Source: Rhodoferax sp. (GTDB lineage: Bacteria > Pseudomonadota > Gammaproteobacteria > Burkholderiales > Burkholderiaceae_C). Taken from it: DNA of 56,352 nucleotides. Position 1 is the first letter of the stretch; every line of letters starts with the position of its first letter. Both the position numbers and the translations under genes were made by a program. Where the stretch lies: the NCBI RefSeq assembly GCF_030646845.1, contig NZ_JAUSLE010000035.1:1-56352 (forward strand), given 5' to 3'. Below, piece by piece: positions 25,834 through 34,535 of the stretch. The notes under the pieces are model-generated. The model was not told the origin of the DNA. It saw only the letters and a program-made list of their open reading frames with translations, and searched no databases.

Positions 25834-26445
25834 ATGACCACCGTTGAATTCACCGCCTTGATGGTGTTGACCACCGCGGCCAGCTTCACGCCCGGCCCCA
25901 ACACCACGTTGTCCACGGCGCTGGCGGCCAACCTGGGGCTCAAGCACTCGCTGCGTTTTGTGCTGGCGGTGCCGGTGGGCTGGGGCCTGCTCTTCAGTCT
26001 GTGTGCCGGTGGCGTGGGGGCCATGGTGGTGGCGCTGCCGCCGCTGCGTATCGGCATTCAGGCGCTGGGCGTCGCCTACCTGCTGTGGCTGGCCTTCAAG
26101 CTGGCCCGCTCCGCCACCCTGGCGCAGGCCGACGCATCCCAGCTGAACGTCACCTTCTGGCAAGGCGTGATGCTGCAGTTTCTCAATATCAAGGCCTGGA
26201 TGCTGGCGCTCACCGTCGTGGCCGGCTGGCTGGCCGGGCGCGAGGACGCAGCCGCCCGGTTTGCCATCATCCTGCCGCTGATGCTGGCCTTTGGCTTGGT
26301 GAGTAACCTCACCTATGCCCTGATCGGCTCGCTCTTGCGCGACTGGTTGTCCGGGCCTGCCAACTCAGGTCGTCGCCTGCGCTGGTTCAACCGTTTCATG
26401 GCCACCGTGCTGGTGATCACCGCCGCCTGGATGGCCACCTTCTGA
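25834..26445 (+). CDS. LysE/RhtB-family amino-acid exporter
   Basis: LysE-family proteins export amino acids such as lysine, threonine or homoserine across the inner membrane. The 203-residue product has five to six membrane segments and the family N-terminal motif SFTPGPNTTLSTALAANLGLKH. Its middle carries the TFWQGVMLQFLNIKAW segment, where related proteins have F..G...N..NPK. The substrate cannot be told from sequence. It is divergent from the MocR-type regulator and leads a run of amino-acid-related genes. Confidence 0.88.
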   Translation: MTTVEFTALMVLTTAASFTPGPNTTLSTALAANLGLKHSLRFVLAVPVGWGLLFSLCAGGVGAMVVALPPLRIGIQALGVAYLLWLAFKLARSATLAQADASQLNVTFWQGVMLQFLNIKAWMLALTVVAGWLAGREDAAARFAIILPLMLAFGLVSNLTYALIGSLLRDWLSGPANSGRRLRWFNRFMATVLVITAAWMATF

Positions 26446-26463
26446 TGCGATGACGCCAGCACC

Positions 26464-27369
26464 ATGAAGCCGCACGCGCAAGACATACGCAAAGGGCTCT
26501 GGCTGGGCGCCCTGGGTGTCGCCATCTTTGCCCTGACGCTGCCCATGACGCGGCTGGCGGTGGGCACACCGGATGCGCCGCAGATGTCCGGCATCTTCCT
26601 TGCAGTGGGCCGTGCCGTGATCGCGGCCATTCTGTCGGCTGGCTTTCTGCTGGCCACGCGTGCCCCCTGGCCGCCCCGGGCCGACTGGCTGCCCCTGGGG
26701 CTGGTGGCGCTGGGCGTGGTGTTCGGTTTTCCGTTGTGCACGTCGATCGCCATGCGCCATGTCGAGGCGGTGCACGCCAGCGTGATTGTCGGCGTGCTGC
26801 CCCTGGCCACCGCGGCGGTGGGTGCCTGGCTGCACCGCCAGCGCCCCTCGATCGGATTCTGGATTTGCGCAGGCCTGGGAACGGCCCTGGTCGTCGCATT
26901 TGCTGTCCTGCGCTCCGGCCATGGCGGCCTGACGCTGGCACCGGCCGACGCCCTGCTCTTGCTGGCCATGGCCTGCGCCGCGGTCGGCTACGGCGTGGGG
27001 GCGCAACTCTCGCAACGCATGCGGCCCGACTACGTCATCTGCTGGGCGCTGGTCTTTTCTTTACCGTTCAATCTGCCGCTAGCCCTCATGGAATGGCCGC
27101 AAGCAGCTATCAAAAATGAAGCATGGGCGGCCTTTGCCTATGTCGCCGTGTTCTCCATGTGGCTGGGCTTCTTTGCCTGGTACCGGGGGCTGGCGCTGGG
27201 TGGCACCGTGCGCGTCAGCCAGCTGCAGTTGATGCAACCTTTCTTGTCCATGCTGTTTGCCGTGCCCCTGCTGGGCGAATCGCTGGACGCGGTCACCGCC
27301 GGTTTTGGCCTGGCGGTTATCGCGGTCGTCTTTATCGGCCGCAAAATGCCGGTCAGCACCGCCAGATAA
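26464..27369 (+). CDS. EamA/DMT-family transporter
   Basis: This 301-residue integral membrane protein has about ten hydrophobic segments in two EamA repeats (roughly residues 10-140 and 160-295), typical of drug/metabolite transporters, many of which export amino acids. It starts 18 nt after lysE and is probably co-transcribed. The loop near residues 202-220 (LALMEWPQAAIKNEA) is encoded by an antisense copy of the 55-bp repeat, an insertion tolerated between membrane helices. Substrate unknown. Confidence 0.88.
   Translation: MKPHAQDIRKGLWLGALGVAIFALTLPMTRLAVGTPDAPQMSGIFLAVGRAVIAAILSAGFLLATRAPWPPRADWLPLGLVALGVVFGFPLCTSIAMRHVEAVHASVIVGVLPLATAAVGAWLHRQRPSIGFWICAGLGTALVVAFAVLRSGHGGLTLAPADALLLLAMACAAVGYGVGAQLSQRMRPDYVICWALVFSLPFNLPLALMEWPQAAIKNEAWAAFAYVAVFSMWLGFFAWYRGLALGGTVRVSQLQLMQPFLSMLFAVPLLGESLDAVTAGFGLAVIAVVFIGRKMPVSTAR
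27069..27123 (-). repeat. 55-bp dispersed repeat, copy 2 (inside the EamA gene, antisense)
   Basis: Read on the minus strand from 27123 it begins TGCTTCATTTTTGATAGC, continues TGCTTGCGG, and has GGGCTAGCGG at positions 39-48. It aligns without gaps to the copy at 37393. It is antisense to the transporter gene and in the same antisense frame as copy 1. Confidence 0.85.
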
Positions 27370-27396
27370 ACAATTCATACCAGAGGCAACAACACC

Positions 27397-28635
27397 ATGA
27401 ACACGACTGCAACGCTGAATCCATCCTGGGTGCTGGCCCGACGCGCCGCCAAGATGAACCCCTCCGTGATCCGCGAGATCCTCAAGGTCACCGAGAAGCC
27501 CGGCATCATCAGTTTTGCGGGCGGCCTGCCCTCGCCCAAGACTTTTCCGGTGGCCGAGTTCGAAGCCGCCTGCGCCAAAGTCTTGCGCGATGATCCGCAG
27601 GGCGCGCTGCAATATGCCGCGAGTGAAGGCTTTGGCCCTTTGCGCGAAATGGTCGCGGCCATGCTGCCATGGAAGGTCGACCCGGCACAGGTTCTGATCA
27701 CCACCGGCTCACAGCAGGGGCTGGATCTGGTGGCCAAGGTGCTGGTGGACGCCGGCAGCAAAATCCTGGTGGAGTCGCCCACCTACCTGGGTGCCGTCAT
27801 GGCCTTCACGCCAATGGAGCCCATGGTCGTCAGCGTGCGCAACGACGAGGAGGGCATTGACATCGCCGACCTGAGCGCCAAGGCCAAAGATGCCCGTTTT
27901 CTCTACGCCCTGCCCAACTTCCAGAACCCGACCGGGCGCACCATGAGCGAGGCGCGCCGTGCGGCACTGTCAACCCGCGCCGCGGCCCTGGGCCTGCCCA
28001 TCATTGAAGACAACCCGTATGGCGACCTGTGGTTTGACACGCCGCCCCCCGCACCGTTGACGGCGCGCAATCCGGACGGCTGCATTTACCTGGGCTCGTT
28101 CTCCAAAGTGCTGGCGCCGGGCCTGCGGCTGGGCTTCATCGTTGCACCCAAAGCGGTGTACCCCAAACTGCTGCAAGCCAAGCAGGCCGCCGACCTGCAC
28201 AGCCCCGGCTTCAACCAGCGCCTGATTGCAGAGGTCATGAAGGACGGCTTTCTGGACCGCCACGTGCCCACCATCCGCACGCTGTACAAATCGCAACGCG
28301 ACGCCATGCTCGAAGCGCTGGCCCGCGAGATGCCAGCCGGCGACCCGGACGCGACGCTCACCTGGAACACGCCGGCGGGCGGCATGTTCCTGTGGGCCCG
28401 CCTGCCCGAGGGCATGAGCGCGGTGGACCTGTTGCCTTATGCTGTGGACAAGGGCGTGGCCTTCGTCCCCGGCGCGCCGTTTTATGCCGATCACGGTGAC
28501 CCGCGCACCCTGCGTCTGTCCTTCGTCACTCCCAGCGTGGAAGAAATCCACCGTGGCGTGGCCGCGCTGGCGGGGGCCGTCAAAGCGTATGCCGCCGAGC
28601 TGGACGAGCAGGCCATCAAAGCCTTGACACCATGA
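27397..28635 (+). CDS. PLP-dependent aminotransferase, LysN/2-aminoadipate type
   Basis: The 412-residue protein is a fold-type I aminotransferase close in pattern to LysN, kynurenine and 2-aminoadipate aminotransferases. It has FAGGLPSPKTFPV near the N-terminus, QYAASEGFGPLR, the NFQNPTGRTMS segment, the aspartate in IIEDNPYGDL, and the PLP lysine in LGSFSKVLAPGLRLGFI. It starts 27 nt after the EamA gene and overlaps the PhzF gene by 4 nt. It likely transaminates an amino acid or keto acid handled by the neighbouring transporters; the substrate is inferred only by context. Confidence 0.88.
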   Translation: MNTTATLNPSWVLARRAAKMNPSVIREILKVTEKPGIISFAGGLPSPKTFPVAEFEAACAKVLRDDPQGALQYAASEGFGPLREMVAAMLPWKVDPAQVLITTGSQQGLDLVAKVLVDAGSKILVESPTYLGAVMAFTPMEPMVVSVRNDEEGIDIADLSAKAKDARFLYALPNFQNPTGRTMSEARRAALSTRAAALGLPIIEDNPYGDLWFDTPPPAPLTARNPDGCIYLGSFSKVLAPGLRLGFIVAPKAVYPKLLQAKQAADLHSPGFNQRLIAEVMKDGFLDRHVPTIRTLYKSQRDAMLEALAREMPAGDPDATLTWNTPAGGMFLWARLPEGMSAVDLLPYAVDKGVAFVPGAPFYADHGDPRTLRLSFVTPSVEEIHRGVAALAGAVKAYAAELDEQAIKALTP

Positions 28636-29570
28636 AAACCCGCCCCTTCAAACAGGTCGACGTTTTCACCGCCGAGCCCTACCTCGGCAACCCGCTGGCC
28701 GTGGTGCTGGATGGCACCGGCCTGAGCGACTTCGACATGCAGCATTTTGCGCACTGGACCAATCTGTCGGAGACGACATTTGTGCTGCCGCCCAGCGCGC
28801 AAGGCGCCGCTGCCGGCGCCGACTACCGCGTGCGCATCTTCACCCCCGGCGCCGAGCTGCCTTTCGCCGGTCATCCGACCCTGGGCAGCTGCCACGCCTG
28901 GATCGAGGCGGGTGGCACGTCCAAAGCCGGAGATCAGATCGTGCAGGAATGCCAGGTCGGTCTGGTCAGGATTCGCCGTGACGGCACACGTCTGGCCTTT
29001 GCGGCACCCCCGCTCAAGCGCAGCAACCCCAGCCCGGCCCTGCTCGCCAAGGTTGCCGCCGCCCTGGGACTCAAAGCCCATCAGATCGTCGCCGCCCAGC
29101 TGCTGGACAACGGCCCGGTTTGGCTGGGCCTGCTGCTGGACAACCCGCAGACGGTACTGCAACTGGCACCCAACCACCTGGAGCTCAAGAATTTGGGGCA
29201 AAAAGTAGGGGTAGCCGGCATGGAACCTGCGCAACCCGCTACTACTTTGATAGCGCGATCAAACCGGGAGGCGCGTGCTTTTGGACCACGTTCCATTGAA
29301 CCGGCGGTGCCCTCGCTGGGCTCGAGCGAACTTGAAGTACGCGCCTTCGCGGCACCGGTGGGCATCAACGAAGACCCGGTGACGGGCAGCTTCAACGCCA
29401 GTCTGGCCCAGTGGCTGATCGCTGACGGTTTTGCCCCCAGCCGCTACGTGGCAACGCAAGGCACCTGCCTGGGCCGCAACGGACAGGTGCATGTTGCGTG
29501 CGACGCGACCGGTCAGGTCTGGGTCGGCGGCGACTCGGTGACGTGTATCGACGGCAGCGTGACCCTGTGA
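28632..29570 (+). CDS. PhzF-family epimerase/isomerase-like protein
   Basis: PhzF-like proteins share a duplicated diaminopimelate-epimerase fold; most members have unknown substrates. The 312-residue product shows the N-terminal VDVFTAEPYLGNPLAVVLD, the FAGHPTLGS loop and the C-terminal EDPVTGSFNASLAQWL motif. It overlaps the aminotransferase by 4 nt. Residues about 195-235 are unlike the family and include a stretch (ATTLIARSNREARAF) encoded by a diverged copy of the 55-bp repeat. Confidence 0.9.
   Translation: MKTRPFKQVDVFTAEPYLGNPLAVVLDGTGLSDFDMQHFAHWTNLSETTFVLPPSAQGAAAGADYRVRIFTPGAELPFAGHPTLGSCHAWIEAGGTSKAGDQIVQECQVGLVRIRRDGTRLAFAAPPLKRSNPSPALLAKVAAALGLKAHQIVAAQLLDNGPVWLGLLLDNPQTVLQLAPNHLELKNLGQKVGVAGMEPAQPATTLIARSNREARAFGPRSIEPAVPSLGSSELEVRAFAAPVGINEDPVTGSFNASLAQWLIADGFAPSRYVATQGTCLGRNGQVHVACDATGQVWVGGDSVTCIDGSVTL
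29237..29291 (+). repeat. 55-bp dispersed repeat, copy 3 (diverged, inside the PhzF gene)
   Basis: GCTACTACTTTGATAGC matches the first part of the repeat. The GGGGGCTAGAGG part is degraded to CGTGCTTTTGG at the right spacing. It is read in the same frame as the copies at 37393 and 52687 and sits in a non-conserved loop of the protein. Confidence 0.6.
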
Positions 29571-29572
29571 AC

Positions 29573-30535
29573 ATGACACTGCCCTCGCTGCCCGCGATCG
29601 AAGCCGCCGCGCAGGTGGTGTACCGCGAATTCCAGGCCACACCGCAATACCGCTGGGCCCTTTTGAGCCAGCGCCTGGGTACCGACTGCTGGGTGAAGCA
29701 CGAGAACCACACGCCGGTAGGCGCGTTCAAGATCCGGGGCGGCTTGACCTACTTCGAGCAGCTCAAACAGCGTGGCGCGCTGCCGGGCGGCGTCATCAGC
29801 GCCACGCGCGGCAACCACGGCCAGAGCATCGGCTGGGCGGCACGCTCGCACGGCGTGCCATGCAGCATTGTGGTGCCGATCGGCAACTCGCTTGAGAAGA
29901 ATGCCGCCATGCGGGCGCTGGGCGTGACCCTGATCGAACATGGCACCGATTTCCAGGAAAGCCGGGAACATGCCCTGTCGCTGGCGGCGCAGCGTGGCCT
30001 GCACATGGTGCCGAGCTTTCACCCCGATTTGCTCAGTGGCGTGAGCACCTACTGGTGGGAGCTTTTCAAGGCCGTGCCGCAGCTCGATGTGGTCTACGTG
30101 CCCATCGGCCAGGGTTCGGGCGCCTGTGCGGCCATCGCGGCCAAGCTGGCACTGGGTCACAAGGCCAAAATCGTCGGCGTGGTGAGCGCCCATGCCACCA
30201 CCTACGCCGATTCACTCGCAGCCGGTCGCGTGGTGGAAGCCCCGGTCAGCACCCAACTGGCCGACGGCATGGCCTGCCGCGTCGCCGACCAGGCCGCACT
30301 CGACATCCTGGCCCCCCACATCGACCACATCGTGCAGGTCACCGATGCCGAGGTGGCACAGGCCATGCGCGACCTCTACACCGACACCCACAACGTGACC
30401 GAAGGCGCCGGCGCGGCCAGTTTCGCCGCCGCCATGCAGGAACGCCAGCAACTGCAGGGCCAGGTGGTCGGAACCACCCTGAGCGGCGGCAACGTGGATG
30501 CAGCGGCACTCGCCAAAGTGCTACAAACCTCATAG
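29573..30535 (+). CDS. Threonine/serine dehydratase-like PLP enzyme
   Basis: The 320-residue product is a fold-type II PLP enzyme. K53 lies in VGAFKIRGG (Schiff-base lysine), SATRGNHGQS is the substrate loop, PIGQGSGACAA the phosphate loop, and TLSGGNVD lies near the C-terminus. These fit the catalytic domain of threonine dehydratases without a regulatory ACT domain. The ATG at 29573 is 2 nt after the PhzF stop. The final codons and the TAG stop come from a copy of the 55-bp repeat, so the original C-terminus may have been altered. Confidence 0.88.
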   Translation: MTLPSLPAIEAAAQVVYREFQATPQYRWALLSQRLGTDCWVKHENHTPVGAFKIRGGLTYFEQLKQRGALPGGVISATRGNHGQSIGWAARSHGVPCSIVVPIGNSLEKNAAMRALGVTLIEHGTDFQESREHALSLAAQRGLHMVPSFHPDLLSGVSTYWWELFKAVPQLDVVYVPIGQGSGACAAIAAKLALGHKAKIVGVVSAHATTYADSLAAGRVVEAPVSTQLADGMACRVADQAALDILAPHIDHIVQVTDAEVAQAMRDLYTDTHNVTEGAGAASFAAAMQERQQLQGQVVGTTLSGGNVDAAALAKVLQTS

Positions 30536-30573
30536 CTACCGTCGCTTCTGCGACAAGGGCCACGCTGCGATTT
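30519..30573 (+). repeat. 55-bp dispersed repeat, copy 4 (supplies a stop codon)
   Basis: TGCTACAAACCTCATAGC at 30519-30536 and ACAAGGGCCA at positions 36-45 align without gaps to the family. It is read in a different frame from copies 3 and 5-8, in which its TAG ends the dehydratase gene. Confidence 0.7.
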
Positions 30574-30589
30574 GGCTTAGATTCACGAG

Positions 30590-31330
30590 ATGGGAACCCT
30601 TTATCTTGTACGCCATGGCCAGGCTTCATTTGGCGCCGCCGACTACGACAACCTGAGCCCGCTGGGCCAGCAGCAAAGCGTGCGGCTGGGCGAATACTTT
30701 CGCCAGAAAGGCCTGAGCTTCGATGCCGTGATGACCGGCACCTTGCGCCGCCAGCTGCAAACCTATGCCGGCATTCGCCAGGGCATGGAATCAGGCTTCA
30801 CCGCCGGACCGCCCCAAGGGGAAACAGCCCCCCCGGGGGGCAGCGCAGCACACGAAGTGGCAAGCGTGGGGGCACCACTTCTTTGGCCCGGCCTCAACGA
30901 ATTCGACAGCGAGGCCGTCATCGCGACGGTGCACCCCCACAAGCTCCAGAAGCCTGACACGCCCGAGTTGTACCGTCATCACTTTCGCCTGCTGCGCGAC
31001 GGCCTGACACAGTGGATGAACGGCGTGGTCAGCCCTCAGGGCATGCCCAGCTACCGCGAGTTCCAGCACGGGGTCACCAGCGCGCTGGACCACATTCGCC
31101 AGAATTTCGAAGGCAATGTGCTGATCGTCTCCAGCGGCGGGCCGATTGCCACTGCTATTGGCCACGTGCTGGGCACCACGCCGGAGACCACGATCGAACT
31201 CAACATGCGCATCCGCAACAGCGCCATCACCGAGTTCGCCTTCAACCCAAAGCGCCACACCCTGATCACCTTCAACACCCTGCCGCATCTGGAGCACGCA
31301 GACCATGCGAGCTGGATCACCCACGCCTGA
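30590..31330 (+). CDS. Histidine phosphatase-family protein with repeat-derived insertion
   Basis: The 246-residue product has the phosphoglycerate-mutase-like motif LYLVRHGQAS (catalytic His at H9), a second Arg-containing segment TGTLRRQLQT, Glu in GLNEFDSEAV, and a C-terminal SSGGPIATAIG where many members have SHGG. The His of that last motif is replaced by Ser. Residues about 72-96 (Pro/Gly/Ala-rich) are encoded by a 76-bp GC-rich repeat inserted in frame between conserved motifs. It lies 54 nt after the dehydratase gene. Substrate unknown. Confidence 0.85.
   Translation: MGTLYLVRHGQASFGAADYDNLSPLGQQQSVRLGEYFRQKGLSFDAVMTGTLRRQLQTYAGIRQGMESGFTAGPPQGETAPPGGSAAHEVASVGAPLLWPGLNEFDSEAVIATVHPHKLQKPDTPELYRHHFRLLRDGLTQWMNGVVSPQGMPSYREFQHGVTSALDHIRQNFEGNVLIVSSGGPIATAIGHVLGTTPETTIELNMRIRNSAITEFAFNPKRHTLITFNTLPHLEHADHASWITHA
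30801..30876 (+). repeat. 76-bp GC-rich repeat inserted in frame in the phosphatase gene
   Basis: The segment contains GCCCCAAGGGGAAACAGC, a run of seven C followed by six G, then CAGCGCAGCACACGAAGTGG and GCGTGGGGGCACC. It can fold into a strong hairpin. I recall similar sequences being dispersed in Comamonadaceae genomes, but cannot check. It keeps the reading frame and encodes a Pro/Gly/Ala-rich loop. Confidence 0.65.
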
Positions 31331-31536
31331 GTGGAGCCCTGTCCCGGGGCCTCGGGCCTGACAAGCGCTTTGTTAAAATTCTTGAACAAGATCAATAAAG
31401 CGAATTGAGCAGAATATTCCATGGCAGTCACCGGCGCGCAAACGCTGGGACGCAACGGATCTGCCGAATTCATCCGTCGTTGGAATACCGGCGCCTCCGT
31501 CAAGCGGAGACACACGCCGGTCAAAAAAATCATACT

Positions 31537-33243
31537 GTGCGCACCAATCTACCTGTTACCCAACATGAGTTTCCCTTCCCCTCTGGCCAGACTGTGGTTT
31601 CCACCACCGACCTGAAGGGACGCATCACCCACTGCAACGAAGTCTTTATCGAACTCAGCGGGTTCACCAAGGAAGAACTGCTGGGCCAGCCGCACAACCT
31701 GGTGCGCCATCCCGATGTGCCCGAGGAAGCGTTTCGCGACATGTGGGACACGCTGGCGCAGGGCATGCCCTGGACCGGGCTGGTAAAGAATCGCCGCAAG
31801 GACGGCGACCACTACTGGGTGGTTGCCAACGTCACGCCGGTGATGGATGCCGACCGGCCCGTCGCCTACCTGTCAGTGCGCACCGAGCCCAGCCGGGACC
31901 AGATTCAGGCGGCCGAGGCCTTGTACACGACGATGCGTGCGGAGAAGCAGGCCGGTGAACTGGTGCACCGTCTGCACCACGGCGCCCTGCACAAACACAG
32001 TCTGGGCGGGCGCATCGGCCGTGCGCTGCAGCCAGGTCTCAACGCGCAGATCACCACATGGGCCGTGCTGATGGGCGGTGTGGGCCTGGTGGCCGGCGCG
32101 CTGGCCGCCGGTGATCTGTCAGCGCCTGTGTCAGCGACGGCCCTGATCAGTGCGCTGGCCGCGGTGGTGGCCGCGAGCCTGCTCGGCGCCTGGCGCCTGC
32201 GCGCCCTGACGACGCAGCCGCTGCAGCGCCTGCTGGATTTCGCCAATCGCATGGCGGCCTGTGACCTCACCACCGGCCTGGAGCCCCGGCACGGCGGCGT
32301 GATGGGCAGCCTGGAGCGGGCGCTTAACCAGCTCAATGTCAATATCCGTTCTGTGGTCAGCGATGCCCGCACCGAGGTGGTTCACATGGGGGGTGCGACG
32401 GGGAATATTGCGGCCGGCAGCCACGATTTGTCAGCCCGCACCGAGGCGCAGGCCGCCAGCCTGGAGGAGTCGGCAGCGTCGATGGAGCAGATCACCGGCA
32501 ATGTGGGGCAGACTGCCGATGCGGCGCGCCAGGCGGCGCAGCTCGCTGCGCAGTCGGCGCACGTGACGGAACGCAGCGGTGAGGCGGTGCAGGCGGTGAC
32601 GCAGACCATGCAGGCGATCAATGAATCCTCCCGCCGCATCGGCGAGATCATCCAGGTGATTGAGGGCATTGCCTTCCAGACCAACATTCTGGCCCTCAAC
32701 GCGGCCGTGGAAGCGGCCCGCGCCGGGGAACAGGGGCGCGGCTTTGCGGTGGTGGCCAGTGAGGTGCGCAGTCTGGCGGGCCGCTCGGCAGGGGCGGCCA
32801 AGGAGATCAAGCAGCTCATCGAGGATTCGACCGCCAAGGTGGCGGCGGGTACACGCCAGACGGACAGCGCCCGCATCACGATGGACGAGGCGGTGGGCAC
32901 GGCACGTCAGGTGAGCGCGCTGATTGCCGAAATTCACACGGCCACTGCCGAGCAAAGCGCGGGCATCGGGCAGATCAACGAAGCGCTGGCGCATATCGAG
33001 GGCCTGACACAGCAGAACACCACGCTGGTGCACGATCTCTCCGACTCGGCGACAGAACTGGAACTGCAGTCCCGCGGGGTGGCCGATGCGATGCGCGTGT
33101 TCCGGCTGAACCGAAATGATGCCGTGGCCGGCGTTCAAGACGCAGTGGCACTGCGCCGGGAAATGAAACTGGGGCGTTCCGCCGCCCCGGCAGCGCTTGC
33201 GCCGGCGGGCAAACCACTGCGGCTGGCAGCCAGCGCACGCTAA
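31537..33243 (+). CDS. aer: Aer-type aerotaxis/energy-sensing methyl-accepting receptor
   Basis: The 568-residue product has an N-terminal PAS domain (about 8-120) closely following E. coli Aer, with [33 protein letters not shown] and [15 protein letters not shown], which probably binds FAD. A membrane hairpin (about 170-220), a HAMP-like segment and a cytoplasmic signalling domain follow, with the tip [32 protein letters not shown]. The GTG at 31537 gives the canonical RTNLPVTQ start; longer forms add non-conserved sequence. The 206-bp upstream region shows no convincing sigma-28 promoter. It should signal through CheA/CheY. Confidence 0.88.
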   Translation: MRTNLPVTQHEFPFPSGQTVVSTTDLKGRITHCNEVFIELSGFTKEELLGQPHNLVRHPDVPEEAFRDMWDTLAQGMPWTGLVKNRRKDGDHYWVVANVTPVMDADRPVAYLSVRTEPSRDQIQAAEALYTTMRAEKQAGELVHRLHHGALHKHSLGGRIGRALQPGLNAQITTWAVLMGGVGLVAGALAAGDLSAPVSATALISALAAVVAASLLGAWRLRALTTQPLQRLLDFANRMAACDLTTGLEPRHGGVMGSLERALNQLNVNIRSVVSDARTEVVHMGGATGNIAAGSHDLSARTEAQAASLEESAASMEQITGNVGQTADAARQAAQLAAQSAHVTERSGEAVQAVTQTMQAINESSRRIGEIIQVIEGIAFQTNILALNAAVEAARAGEQGRGFAVVASEVRSLAGRSAGAAKEIKQLIEDSTAKVAAGTRQTDSARITMDEAVGTARQVSALIAEIHTATAEQSAGIGQINEALAHIEGLTQQNTTLVHDLSDSATELELQSRGVADAMRVFRLNRNDAVAGVQDAVALRREMKLGRSAAPAALAPAGKPLRLAASAR

Positions 33244-33247
33244 GAAC

Positions 33248-33265
33248 GGCGCCCGCAGGGGCGCC
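33248..33265. terminator. GC hairpin between convergent aer and creatininase genes
   Basis: GGCGCC at 33248-33253 and GGCGCC at 33260-33265 form a stem with a 6-nt loop directly after the receptor stop codon and before the stop of the reverse gene. There is no long T-run. Confidence 0.5.
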
Positions 33266-33272
33266 TGAACGG

Positions 33273-34118
33273 TTAACGCGAAGCGGGCGTGGCCACCAGG
33301 GTGCTCAGAGGCAAGCGGTCAATCTCGGCCAGCAGTTGGCCCAGGCTGCGCCCTGCGGCGTCCACCACGGCACGCCCTTTGTCGGCCGTGGCGCCGGCCG
33401 CGTTGCCGACCGCGCCGGCCGGGTTGTAGTCCTGCATTTGCCAGCCGAGCTTGGCACTCTTGCCGTTGCCCAGAATATCAAACTTGCTGGCACGCTCCTG
33501 CGAACTGGAGACAAAGTTTTGCGCATGCGCCATGTCCACATGCGCGGGGTCCAATACCAGCATCATCGAGGTTTCCACGTCCCCCGCATGAATGCCAAAG
33601 CGGTGCTCATCGGCGCTGAACAAGGCATTGACGTCTTGCCCGTTTGCGTCGTGCAGCGGCAGATTGAACCAGCTGACGCTGTAGACCAGCATGTCGAGGC
33701 GCGCGCGCAGATCACGCGCCACCATGTCCATCACGCTGACCTGGCCACCATGCGAATTGAGCAGCACCAACTTGCGGATGCCGGCCGCTGCGACGGATTC
33801 GCCCAGGTCGGTCCACAGGCGCAGAATCGTCTCGGATTTGAGCGTGAGCGTGCCGGGAAAGCGCGCATGTTCCGGGCTCAGTCCCACGGCCTGCGTCGGC
33901 AGAAAAAGCACGTTCAAGTCGGGCGCCAGATGTGGCAGCGCCGCGGTCACAACACCGTCTACCAGCACCGTGTCCACGCTCAGTGGCAGATGCGGACCAT
34001 GTTGTTCAGTCGCCGCGACCGGCAACACGGCAATGGTCTGCGCCGCCTGGCCGGTGGCGATCCGCTGGGCAAAATCCTGCGTGGAAAGATCGGCCCAGTA
34101 TCTGGATGGGGTGGTCAT
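33273..34118 (-). CDS. Creatininase-family amidohydrolase
   Basis: The 281-residue protein has the metal-binding pattern of the creatininase/MftE family: ATEQHGPHLPLSVDT (Glu, His, Asp ligands), LLNSHGGQVSV and HAGDVETSMML. Family members hydrolyse cyclic or peptide amide bonds (creatinine, formamides, the mycofactocin precursor), and the substrate here cannot be assigned. It is the last gene of a reverse-strand group with the YjdM and radical SAM genes, 60 nt downstream of the YjdM gene. Confidence 0.87.
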   Translation of the reverse strand: MTTPSRYWADLSTQDFAQRIATGQAAQTIAVLPVAATEQHGPHLPLSVDTVLVDGVVTAALPHLAPDLNVLFLPTQAVGLSPEHARFPGTLTLKSETILRLWTDLGESVAAAGIRKLVLLNSHGGQVSVMDMVARDLRARLDMLVYSVSWFNLPLHDANGQDVNALFSADEHRFGIHAGDVETSMMLVLDPAHVDMAHAQNFVSSSQERASKFDILGNGKSAKLGWQMQDYNPAGAVGNAAGATADKGRAVVDAAGRSLGQLLAEIDRLPLSTLVATPASR

Positions 34119-34178
34119 GGTCTGATCCTGCCGCGTGATGATGGAGTGAGGGGCCGCGATGCGGAGTATGTGGCGGGT

Positions 34179-34520
34179 TTACGCTTTTTTCAGAAAGCAG
34201 GCCTTGAGCATGAAGCTGCCCGCCTCCATGCGGCAATCCACTTCATGGTCGCCCGAGGTCAACTTGATGCTCTTGACCTTGGTGCCTTTTTTGAGGACGG
34301 TGGACGAGCCTTTGACCTTCAAATCCTTGATCAGGATGACCGAGTCCCCATCGGCCAGCGGGTTGCCGTTGGCATCCTTGATGACATCGCCCCCTTCTTC
34401 GCTGTCGTCAGTGGCGGCCTGTGCCGGCCACTCATGGGCGCAGTCGGGGCAGACGTAATTGTCGCCATCCAGGTAAGTGTTCTCGAGAGTACAAACGGGG
34501 CAGGGAGGTAAATTTTGCAT
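34179..34520 (-). CDS. yjdM: YjdM/PhnA-family zinc-ribbon protein
   Basis: The 113-residue product starts with a zinc ribbon (CPVC at 7-10 and CPDC around 24-27) and continues with the family domain GGDVIKDANGNPLADGDSVILIKDLKVKGS. It was once linked to phosphonate use as PhnA, but is found widely without phosphonate genes and its function is unsettled. It lies 15 nt downstream of the radical SAM gene on the same strand. Confidence 0.9.
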   Translation of the reverse strand: MQNLPPCPVCTLENTYLDGDNYVCPDCAHEWPAQAATDDSEEGGDVIKDANGNPLADGDSVILIKDLKVKGSSTVLKKGTKVKSIKLTSGDHEVDCRMEAGSFMLKACFLKKA

Positions 34521-34535
34521 AGCGGGTATTTTGAA

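Noticed and set aside
31377..31410. Possible sigma-28 promoter (TTAAAATTC...) before aer
   Set aside because: The -10 position reads CAATAAAG, which does not resemble GCCGATAA.
31405..31536. Longer N-terminus for the Aer-type receptor starting at a TTG
   Set aside because: The extra 44 residues are not Aer-like and have no good ribosome site; the GTG at 31537 starts the canonical sequence.
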